A DNA stretch of 61,965 nt. It comes from an uncultured Flavobacteriales bacterium (GTDB lineage: Bacteria > Bacteroidota > Bacteroidia > Flavobacteriales_D > Crocinitomicaceae). Positions within the stretch are counted from its first letter, which is position 1. Each line of letters starts with the position of its first letter. Both the position numbers and the translations under genes were made by a program. Under the pieces are notes generated by a model. That model was not told the DNA's origin. It searched no databases and saw nothing but the letters and a program-made list of their open reading frames with translations. Positions 55,571 to 61,965 of this stretch are shown one piece after another. Location: positions 1-61,965 of the forward strand of contig CALKHF010000002.1 of the NCBI GenBank assembly GCA_938092255.1. The letters run 5' to 3'.

Positions 55571-56785
55571 ATGAATATTACTCGATTGATTTTTACATTA
55601 TGTATGGTTTGTACATCCTATGCACAAGAAAGTTTAAATATAAACTTAGTTTTTCATTGGGATGACCCCTCTATTCCAGCAGAACCTTTTTATAACCTCA
55701 ATTATAATGAAGTTTGGGGTATTGCCATAAACGGTAGAGAATACGCAATTATAGGATCCTCAATTGGATCACATATTTTTGACGTTACCGATCCAGCCAA
55801 TTCGATAGAGGTTGAATTCATCCCTGGAGCATCAGGTGAAGTAATTCATAGAGACTATCACGATTACCAAGGCTATTTATATATTGTATGTGATGAGGGG
55901 CCTGGAACGCTTCAGATAGCTGATTTAAGCTACCTTCCAGATTCTGCACCAGTTGTATATGATTCAGACGCATTATTTAGCCGTACACATAATATATTTA
56001 TTGATTCACTTAATGGTATTTTGTACAATACCAATGGAGGGGTATATTCTCTAGAAGACCCTGAAAATCCTATTGAAATAGCCAATGTTAATACAGGAAG
56101 TTTATTTGATCATGGACATGACTTATACGTCAGAAATGACACAGCATATTGGCATACAGGACCAACGGGTCTCTTCGTTTTTGATTATTCTTTAGACCAA
56201 GAAAACCCTGCAATGCTCGGGTCACTTTCTTTGGGTGAATACAATCATTCGGGTTGGTTGAATAATGAAGGGAATATATATGTTTTTGCAGAGGAAACGT
56301 TTAATACTGATGTACAGATATGCGATGTAAGCGACTTATCCAATATCGATATTTTATCTTCAGTGAATTCTGGAGGGGGAGCAAACTCAATACCGCATAA
56401 CTTAATTATTAAAGATGATTATTTATTTATTAGCTACTATCACGATGGGTTATACATATTTGATATTTCGAATCCAAGTAATCCTTCATTAGCTGGATTT
56501 TACGATACTGAGCCTGGACCATCTATTCCATATTCTTGGCATGGTGCCTGGGGAGTATATCCCAATTTACCATCTGGTATTGTTTTGATTTCAGATACCC
56601 GACATGGGTTATTCATTTTGGATGTGTCCGAGGCTACTTCTTCCATTAGCGAATTATCTCAGCACCCTAAATCTCTTGTAAAAATTGTAGATGTAATGGG
56701 TCGAGAAATAAATGACGAACCCAACACTCGTATGATCAAAATATACAGCGATGGAAGTAAGCAAAGCGTATTTAGGATTGAGTAA
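55571..56785 (+). CDS. Choice-of-anchor B / LVIVD-repeat secreted protein
   Basis: A 404-residue exported protein with signal peptide MNITRLIFTLCMVCTSYAQ. It is built of beta-propeller-like LVIVD repeats: YAIIGSSIGSHIFDVTDPAN, YLYIVCDEGPGTLQIADLSYL, YLFISYYHDGLYIFDISNPSNPSLAGFYD and IVLISDTRHGLFILDVSEA. The pattern HRDYHDYQGYLYIV plus RTHNIFID is typical of the choice-of-anchor-B family. The C-terminus (LVKIVDVMGREINDEPNTRMIKIYSDGSKQSVFRIE) resembles a short flavobacterial sorting tail, so T9SS export is likely. Function is not known. It follows the dikinase-like gene by 171 bases; that gap holds an inverted repeat (TTTAAAG-TT-CTTTAAA, 55401-55416) and no ORF. Confidence 0.82.
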   Translation: MNITRLIFTLCMVCTSYAQESLNINLVFHWDDPSIPAEPFYNLNYNEVWGIAINGREYAIIGSSIGSHIFDVTDPANSIEVEFIPGASGEVIHRDYHDYQGYLYIVCDEGPGTLQIADLSYLPDSAPVVYDSDALFSRTHNIFIDSLNGILYNTNGGVYSLEDPENPIEIANVNTGSLFDHGHDLYVRNDTAYWHTGPTGLFVFDYSLDQENPAMLGSLSLGEYNHSGWLNNEGNIYVFAEETFNTDVQICDVSDLSNIDILSSVNSGGGANSIPHNLIIKDDYLFISYYHDGLYIFDISNPSNPSLAGFYDTEPGPSIPYSWHGAWGVYPNLPSGIVLISDTRHGLFILDVSEATSSISELSQHPKSLVKIVDVMGREINDEPNTRMIKIYSDGSKQSVFRIE

Positions 56786-56883
56786 GGAATAGCCTACATT
56801 CATAATGACCTCTTTTGAAGTGAAATCAATTATCTTTAGAAAAAAAATAGTGGGACATTTAATACATCATAAATAACTCGAGT

Positions 56884-57138
56884 ATGACTCATGATTTTTT
56901 AGAAAAAAACTTGTCAAAAACAAACAAAAAGAATCGACCACTAACTGGAATTCAGAAGTTTATGTTTGGCATGATTTGTTGGGGGGTACATACAATGAGT
57001 CAAGTTCGGAGTTTTGAGACCAATGGATTTGACCGAAAACATCTGGAAGCGAAAAAAGCTATACGTATAGGAATGACGGTATACGCCGTGCTAATCACAA
57101 TATTTGTGATATTGGTGCTTTTATTTAAAACCAACTGA
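56884..57138 (+). CDS. Small membrane protein of unknown function
   Basis: An 84-residue ORF with a basic N-terminus, a moderately hydrophobic segment (FMFGMICWGVHTMSQV, about 28-43) and a strong C-terminal helix (IGMTVYAVLITIFVILVLLF, about 62-81). The central RSFETNGFDRKHLEAKKAIR looks like a polar loop. I do not recognise the family. An ATG start, sensible amino-acid composition and no competing ORF support it as a real gene. It stands alone, with 98 bases before it and 147 after. Confidence 0.6.
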   Translation: MTHDFLEKNLSKTNKKNRPLTGIQKFMFGMICWGVHTMSQVRSFETNGFDRKHLEAKKAIRIGMTVYAVLITIFVILVLLFKTN

Positions 57139-57285
57139 GTTAAATTTAATACAATCTCCTGACCGACCGGTTATTCGTGGAAATTATTTAAATAAAATGA
57201 AGAAGTGTTATACTTTAAGAAATTCATTTCTAAAAAAGCAGCTAACAAAACCTAAATCGTATTTATTCAAAGTTTATCAAGATCG

Positions 57286-57744
57286 TTACAGGATACGAAT
57301 TTCCTCAATTCCGTCTCCCTCTGAAATCTCATCTATGACCTCCAATCCTTCAGTAACTTTTCCAAAACAAGTATGAGCTCCATCTAAATGAGAAGTATTA
57401 CTTCTACTGTGACATACGAAAAATTGTGAGCCTCCAGTATTAGGACCGGCATGAGCCATAGATAAGACACCCCTTTCATGAAATTGATTTCCGCCATTCA
57501 ATTCACAGTCAATTTGATAACCTGGACCACCTGTTCCAGGCATTCCACTTTCACCTTCACGGGTATTTGGGCATCCCCCCTGAATTACAAAGTCTGGAAG
57601 TACTCTATGCCACTTAAGGCCGTCATAATAACCCTCTTTTGCTAATTTGACGAAATTGGCAACCGTGTTCGGTGCATCTTCGGTATAAAACTCGACTTTC
57701 ATGTCTCCTTTACTCGTCTTTATTATTGCCTTCATTGTTTTCAT
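57286..57744 (-). CDS. Cyclophilin-type peptidyl-prolyl isomerase
   Basis: A 152-residue cytosolic cyclophilin. APNTVANFVKLAKEGYYDGLKWHRVLPDFVIQGGCPNTREGESGMPGTGGPGYQIDCEL (about 24-83) holds the catalytic Arg in the WHRV/FVIQGG block, and GVLSMAHAGPNTGGSQFFVCHSRSNTSHLDGAHTCFGKV the Gln/Phe/His residues. There is no signal peptide. It catalyses cis-trans isomerisation of X-Pro bonds. Two start codons are possible (57744 and 57735); the upstream one is kept because TACTTTTA, a near -7 element, lies at the right distance. Confidence 0.95.
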   Translation of the reverse strand: MKTMKAIIKTSKGDMKVEFYTEDAPNTVANFVKLAKEGYYDGLKWHRVLPDFVIQGGCPNTREGESGMPGTGGPGYQIDCELNGGNQFHERGVLSMAHAGPNTGGSQFFVCHSRSNTSHLDGAHTCFGKVTEGLEVIDEISEGDGIEEIRIL

Positions 57745-57814
57745 TTTTGATGAAGTAAAAGTATATTTTTTTTGGAAATTTTAAAACAATGTTGAAAACT
57801 TCGTTGATAAACCT

Positions 57815-58417
57815 ATGAAACCCTCTTTAAATCGACCTAACAGACATATTAACTTTGGTAAAACCAAGGATTATATGAGTATGTTTAGCACACTGATCAA
57901 AAAAAAATTATCTGACAATAAAGTTGCCAACATTTTCATCAACGCCATTTTTGACTGTGTGGATAAAGGTTTTAGTGAGGTTGCCGCTCTAATTAATGAA
58001 GATCCTGTTTTTGTAAAGTCTCCGAATATCAGTGAAAATGCGAGTGGTGAATTTGGTCTAATAATAATTGTAGGGAACCTATCCTTCCTTGAAAGGGTCT
58101 TTGATGCTGAGCAGGCTGCAAATGTTGAAAAACTTATTTTCTCAAAATTGTCCAAGATTTACGAAATGGAAGCTGATGACTTTGAAAACTTAATTCGAAA
58201 ATACCAAAGCTTCATCTCAAGAGTCAATCATCCCTCAAAAAATTGGATTTATGGAATGTCAAAAGCTATATTCCATAAATACAATCTCAATGATTATCAG
58301 GATGAATATTTCAAACGAATGAGATCACCTAATCCATTGTTCCTGAAAAGAATGGATGAAGTTGTTTGTAACTATGTTTGGAATTGGGATGCTTTCTTTA
58401 AGAAATATAGGATATAA
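57815..58417 (+). CDS. Conserved-looking hypothetical protein
   Basis: A 200-residue soluble protein of unknown family. It is mostly helical by composition, with a short beta segment GEFGLIIIVGNLSFLERVF in the middle and an aromatic, basic C-terminus (MDEVVCNYVWNWDAFFKKYRI). There is no signal peptide or membrane helix and I see no catalytic motif. It starts 70 bases from the divergent cyclophilin gene and reads as genuine coding sequence. No function is proposed. Confidence 0.65.
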   Translation: MKPSLNRPNRHINFGKTKDYMSMFSTLIKKKLSDNKVANIFINAIFDCVDKGFSEVAALINEDPVFVKSPNISENASGEFGLIIIVGNLSFLERVFDAEQAANVEKLIFSKLSKIYEMEADDFENLIRKYQSFISRVNHPSKNWIYGMSKAIFHKYNLNDYQDEYFKRMRSPNPLFLKRMDEVVCNYVWNWDAFFKKYRI

Positions 58418-58577
58418 CTCTTTAGACTTTCTTTAATCTTTACTTAGGTCGTATACTTATATCTATTCTTTTGGATTCGATCATTCCGATTTGCATCTGA
58501 ATTATGATTTTGTTATTCACAAAAAAACGAAACCAAAAAGCATTAATCTCGTTTGATAAAAAACGAACCAATAAATA

Positions 58578-59474
58578 ATGAGAAATAAATTCAACACCGC
58601 ATTTATAATGCTTTTATTCACGGCATTTCAAGGCCTTGCTTCAGAGCTAGATACCCGTATGGAATATGTTGAAAATTATAGTCCCTACGCCATTCAAAAC
58701 ATGAGAATGTATAAAATTCCAGCAAGCATTACATTGGCACAAGGGATTTTGGAATCTGGTTCAGGTAATTCAGAACTCGCAAGAAAATCCAACAATCATT
58801 TCGGTATTAAATGCGGATCAAATTGGACGGGAGGAAAAACATACCACGATGACGATGCTGAAAACGAGTGTTTCAGAACCTACAAAACCGTATTAGATTC
58901 CTACAACGATCACAGCGAATTTTTAACCAAGAACAAACGATACAGCAATCTTTTTATCTTAAAAATAGATGACTACAAATCTTGGGCAAAAGGACTTAGT
59001 AAAGCAGGATATGCGACCAATCCTAATTATGCAAGTCGTCTTATTACCATTATTGAAGAACTTAAGCTTTATTCTTATGATGAGGAAATAAAAACTCCTA
59101 AACCGATAGTAGAGTTTATCAGTTCTCATAGTCAAGATATATTATCCGTAAATAATTTAAAGATCGTCAAAGCAAAAGAAGGTGATACCTACTATAAATT
59201 GGCTAGAAAGTTTGGCCTCACTCTAAGACAGATTCATAAATATAACAACACAAAACGGTTCAACCAAGAAATACTAAAAGTCGATGATATCGTATACTTG
59301 GAGCCCAAAAGATTCAGATCAAAAAAAAATAAGTCAATTGTTTTAACAAAAAATTCAAGCCCCACAAAAATATCACAAATGCAAGGCATTCGATTAAATT
59401 CATTGATGAGAAAGAATCATTTTTCTTCTCCGGATGAACAACTACGGAAAGGAGAGAAGGTATTCCTACGTTAG
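58578..59474 (+). CDS. Exported glucosaminidase with LysM domain
   Basis: A 298-residue peptidoglycan hydrolase. The signal peptide is MRNKFNTAFIMLLFTAFQGLASE. A GH73/glucosaminidase domain (about 28-165) contains IPASITLAQGILESGSGNSELARKSNNHFGIKC with the catalytic Glu in ILESGSG, and WAKGLSKAGYATNPNYASRLITIIE. A LysM repeat follows (VKAKEGDTYYKLARKFGLTLRQIHKYNN, about 196-223), with a second, weaker LysM-like segment at the very C-terminus (GIRLNSLMRKNHFSSPDEQLRKGEKVFLR). It would cleave the glycan backbone during growth or division. A hairpin terminator follows. Confidence 0.92.
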   Translation: MRNKFNTAFIMLLFTAFQGLASELDTRMEYVENYSPYAIQNMRMYKIPASITLAQGILESGSGNSELARKSNNHFGIKCGSNWTGGKTYHDDDAENECFRTYKTVLDSYNDHSEFLTKNKRYSNLFILKIDDYKSWAKGLSKAGYATNPNYASRLITIIEELKLYSYDEEIKTPKPIVEFISSHSQDILSVNNLKIVKAKEGDTYYKLARKFGLTLRQIHKYNNTKRFNQEILKVDDIVYLEPKRFRSKKNKSIVLTKNSSPTKISQMQGIRLNSLMRKNHFSSPDEQLRKGEKVFLR

Positions 59475-59510
59475 ACAGAGGTCTTCAGGAATTTGTTTGT
59501 TGTTTGTTTT

Positions 59511-59533
59511 AAAGCCCCATGTTATGGGGCTTT
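59511..59533. terminator. Hairpin terminator after the glucosaminidase gene
   Basis: A perfect 10-bp stem AAAGCCCCAT / ATGGGGCTTT with a 3-base loop (GTT). The left side is preceded by TTTT and the right arm ends in TTT, so it could act in both directions, but there is no long T-run. Confidence 0.8.
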
Positions 59534-59610
59534 ATTCGTTAAGATGTCTTGACATTTAAACAGCGAATCATTATATGTACTTAAGAATTTAAAGATTAGA
59601 ATCTTATTTG

Positions 59611-59618
59611 TAAATTCG
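59611..59618 (+). promoter_or_regulatory. Putative -7 element (TAAATTCG), near-leaderless
   Basis: TAAATTCG has one mismatch to TAnnTTTG and is the same octamer found at the acn promoter. It ends 7 bases before the ATG of the DUF6702-like gene, so the transcript should have almost no leader. Confidence 0.4.
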
Positions 59619-59625
59619 CCCCTCA

Positions 59626-60123
59626 ATGAAGCAAATTATCACACTCATTATTTTAAGTTTTCATGCAATCACCTATTCCCATGAAACGTATTTTGCATTT
59701 GCAGAAATGGAATATAATGATGAATGTTCGTGCCTTGAAATCAGTATTAAAATTTCGTCACATGACTTAAACTCGATTGCTGAAAATAAAATTGAAGATT
59801 TTCGAAGTCTCGAAATCGCTTTGAACGATAAAATACAGAACACTGAAATTGTAGAAAATATTCTTCTTCAGGGGTTTCAAATTTCGCAACACCAAAAATT
59901 TACTCAATTATTTTACGAGGGGCATGAACTAAATAACGATGGGAATTGTTATTTCTTTTTTAGGAGCGAAGAAATTGACAATGAGTCAATTAATGTTCGC
60001 TTCGATTTATTTATGAGTACCTATACTGAGCAACAAAACAAGTTAATATATAGGAATAGCAGAGAATCAAATGAAACATACTATTTCTTTGTTTTTAGGC
60101 GACAAACAGATATAAAATTATGA
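59626..60123 (+). CDS. Exported DUF6702-like protein
   Basis: A 165-residue secreted protein with signal peptide MKQIITLIILSFHAITYSH. The mature part starts HETYFAFAEMEYNDECSCLEISIKISSHDL and ends FFVFRRQTDIKL. Its size and sequence pattern fit the DUF6702 family, which in Bacteroidetes often precedes an M1 peptidase gene, exactly as here (ATGA overlap with the next gene). The function of the family is unknown; the coupling suggests a partner or accessory role to the peptidase. Confidence 0.72.
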   Translation: MKQIITLIILSFHAITYSHETYFAFAEMEYNDECSCLEISIKISSHDLNSIAENKIEDFRSLEIALNDKIQNTEIVENILLQGFQISQHQKFTQLFYEGHELNNDGNCYFFFRSEEIDNESINVRFDLFMSTYTEQQNKLIYRNSRESNETYYFFVFRRQTDIKL

Positions 60124-61965
60124 AAAACACAAAAATCCTAGTACTCTCCGTTTTTCTTTTCGTTATTTCTTTAGCGCAAGGACAAAAAAAGTTTGCTCAA
60201 ATTGAAGAGCTTATCCCTACACCAAACGAATACCGAAATGCTGCAGGTGCCCCTGGATACAATTATTATCAGCAGCAAGCAGACTACAAAATGAATATCG
60301 TTATTGATGATGATACACAAATTTTGAAAGGTGACGAAGTCATTACTTACACGAACAATTCACCAGACGCCCTCAATTATTTATGGCTTCAATTAGATCA
60401 AAATCTTTTCTCCAAAACTTCAGATACCAAACTTATCCAAGTGGAGAAAATGGAAGATTTTAGAGACATCAGTCAATTGAAAAGAAAAATGTTTGACTAT
60501 GATGGAGGTTTTAAGATCGAAGATGTTACAAGCCTTAATGGAGTCAATTTGAAATATTCGATAAACAAAACTATGCTCCGAATTGACTTGGATAAACCAC
60601 TTAAAACTGGGGCAAGTATTTCTTTTAAAATTAATTGGTGGTATAACATCAATGACCGAATGGCGGTTGGCGGTCGATCCGGTTACGAATATTTTGAAAA
60701 AGAGGACAACTACATCTATACAGTAGCACAGTTTTTTCCAAGAATGTGTGTTTATGACGATGTTTCAGGTTGGCAAAACAAGCAATTCCTAGGGAGAGGT
60801 GAATTTACCCTTCCTTTTGGAAATTATGATGTTTCAATAACTGTTCCATCTGACCATATCCTTGGAGCCACAGGAGAGCTTCAAAATACTTCTTCCATTT
60901 TGTCAACAGTCCAAAGAAAAAGATTAGAACAAGCAAAGAAATCGGATTCTCCCGTGTTTATTGTCAATGAAGAAGAAGCAAAGTCTTCGGAAGTCGATCA
61001 TAGCAAATCCACTAAAACATGGAAGTTTAAAGCGATAAACGTAAGAGATTTTGCCTTTGCATCTTCAAGAAAATTCATTTGGGATGCCCAAAACACTACT
61101 GTTGGTGGAAAAGATGTTTTGTGCATGTCTTATTATCCTAAAGAAGGAAATCCGTTGTGGGAGAGGTATTCTACAAAGCTTGTCGCACATACTGTACAAA
61201 CCTATTCCAAATTTACAGTGGATTACCCATATCCAGTCGCCATTTCAGTTCATTCCAAATCCATCGGTATGGAATATCCAATGATTTGCTTTAATGGAGG
61301 AAGACCTGAAGCTGATGGCACATATTCTGAAAGAACAAAATATGGAATGTGGGGTGTCATTATACACGAGGTTGGCCACAACTTTTTTCCAATGATTATA
61401 AATTCAGATGAGCGCCAATGGACATGGATGGATGAAGGACTAAATACCTTTGTTCAATATTTAACAGAACAAGAATGGGAGCGTGACTATCCCTCGAGAA
61501 GAGGCCCGGCATATAAAATTGCTGATTACATGAAAGGAGATAAATCAAATATTTCACCAATTATGACCAATTCAGAGTCCATTTGGCAATTTGGAAACAA
61601 TGCATACGGAAAACCTGCAACCGCCTTAAATATACTGCGGGAAACAGTTATGGGTCGTGAGCTTTTTGACTACGCCTTTAAAACATATTGTGAAAGATGG
61701 AAATTTAAACACCCAACACCTGCTGATTTTTTCAGAACAATGGAAGACGCATCTGCAGTTGACTTAGATTGGTTTTGGAGAGGTTGGTTTTACAGCACGG
61801 ACCATGTTGATATATCATTAGAATCTGTAAAGCTTTTTCAATTAAATACCCAAAACCCAATAGAAGAAAAAGCCTTTCAAAAAGAACAAAACGATGCAAA
61901 AGATGACTTCAAAGGAGATCTTGAGAATAAAAAATCAATCAAAGAAACCATAAATGAAAAGGATA
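60120..61965 (+). CDS. M1 family metallopeptidase (partial, runs off the window)
   Basis: The frame from ATG 60120 is open to the end of the window (615 codons) and is absent from the track because it has no stop here. A signal peptide (MKNTKILVLSVFLFVISLAQG) is followed by an aminopeptidase N-like N-terminal beta domain (YYQQQADYKMNIVIDDDTQILKGDEVITYTN). The zinc site VIIHEVGHNFFPMIINSDERQWTWMDEGLNTF lies at about residues 413-444, with the HExxH and the downstream Glu in WMDEG. It should be a periplasmic or surface aminopeptidase. The 3' end and any C-terminal domain lie beyond the window. Confidence 0.93.
   Translation, partial: MKNTKILVLSVFLFVISLAQGQKKFAQIEELIPTPNEYRNAAGAPGYNYYQQQADYKMNIVIDDDTQILKGDEVITYTNNSPDALNYLWLQLDQNLFSKTSDTKLIQVEKMEDFRDISQLKRKMFDYDGGFKIEDVTSLNGVNLKYSINKTMLRIDLDKPLKTGASISFKINWWYNINDRMAVGGRSGYEYFEKEDNYIYTVAQFFPRMCVYDDVSGWQNKQFLGRGEFTLPFGNYDVSITVPSDHILGATGELQNTSSILSTVQRKRLEQAKKSDSPVFIVNEEEAKSSEVDHSKSTKTWKFKAINVRDFAFASSRKFIWDAQNTTVGGKDVLCMSYYPKEGNPLWERYSTKLVAHTVQTYSKFTVDYPYPVAISVHSKSIGMEYPMICFNGGRPEADGTYSERTKYGMWGVIIHEVGHNFFPMIINSDERQWTWMDEGLNTFVQYLTEQEWERDYPSRRGPAYKIADYMKGDKSNISPIMTNSESIWQFGNNAYGKPATALNILRETVMGRELFDYAFKTYCERWKFKHPTPADFFRTMEDASAVDLDWFWRGWFYSTDHVDISLESVKLFQLNTQNPIEEKAFQKEQNDAKDDFKGDLENKKSIKETINEKD

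Noticed and set aside
56814-56838. TTTG...TATCTTTA promoter for the 84-residue gene
   Set aside because: The spacer is only 13 bases, much shorter than the usual ~19-20, and the element is 45 bases from the ATG.
1-61965. tRNA or rRNA genes, insertion sequences, integrases, phage or toxin-antitoxin modules
   Set aside because: Nothing resembling these was seen in the gaps or among the ORFs; intergenic gaps are all under 300 bases and AT-rich.

Overview
This window looks like a chromosomal segment from a marine-type Bacteroidetes (Flavobacteriia / Cryomorphaceae / Crocinitomicaceae-like). The indications are AT-rich DNA, almost no Shine-Dalgarno sequences, several Bacteroidetes-style -7 promoter elements (TAnnTTTG), two clear type IX secretion (T9SS) cargo proteins plus a probable third, a PorX-type T9SS regulator, a THX ribosomal protein, GIN-domain and DoxX proteins, and a paired SurA/PpiC set. 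I saw no rRNA, tRNA, insertion sequence, integrase or CRISPR array, and no gene-free stretch exceeds about 300 bases.

Region 1 (1-18850, plus strand) is a surface-polysaccharide locus of the Wzx/Wzy type. A first block (to 11153, closed by a hairpin terminator at 11195-11222) holds two methyltransferases, a sugar 3-aminotransferase of FdtB/QdtB type, a Wzx flippase, four glycosyltransferases or related enzymes, an NAD-dependent sugar epimerase, a Wzy-like polymerase, a hexapeptide acyltransferase and an ATP-grasp enzyme. Most of these genes overlap their neighbours and several use TTG or GTG starts. After the terminator come a further glycosyltransferase and then a tight unit: a large repeat-containing T9SS cargo protein, a sugar-phosphate transferase, a Wza-like export lipoprotein and a Wzc-like tyrosine kinase/copolymerase with a long GY tail.

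Region 2 (18837-30294) is mostly minus-strand housekeeping and envelope genes. One run is exonuclease III, a small cysteine-rich membrane protein, a GIN-domain lipoprotein and a PagL-like lipid A deacylase. mazG follows on the plus strand. Then comes a four-gene operon read guaB, PpiC-type foldase, SurA-type foldase, MoxR ATPase. An HD hydrolase sits divergent to porX.

Region 3 (30315-50534) contains porX; sufS-sufE-sufT; an OmpA protein with a long Pro-Glu-Thr repeat; an M20 amidohydrolase and a half-size TSUP permease; a LuxE-like enzyme; hemH; ahcY; an esterase; two DoxX genes; a lipoprotein-type inorganic pyrophosphatase; aconitase; a CaiB-type CoA transferase; trmH; an extended THX protein; and serC-serA.

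Region 4 (50535-61965) is more accessory. It has a truncated secreted LRR-type leader ORF joined to a lipoprotein histidine phosphatase, and a 1311-residue T9SS cargo protein that carries a dikinase-like swivelling-His region and a PPDK-type ATP-binding domain together with CARDB-like and SprB-like repeats. These are followed by a choice-of-anchor-B protein, small unknown genes, a cyclophilin, a glucosaminidase/LysM protein, and a DUF6702-like protein coupled to an M1 metallopeptidase that runs off the window.

The features most worth following are the secreted dikinase-like protein, the T9SS cargo embedded in the polysaccharide export operon, the lipoprotein pyrophosphatase, and a group of genes whose -7 elements lie only 7-8 bases before ATG and so are predicted to be nearly leaderless. 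All family names come from reading motifs by eye; no database search was run.
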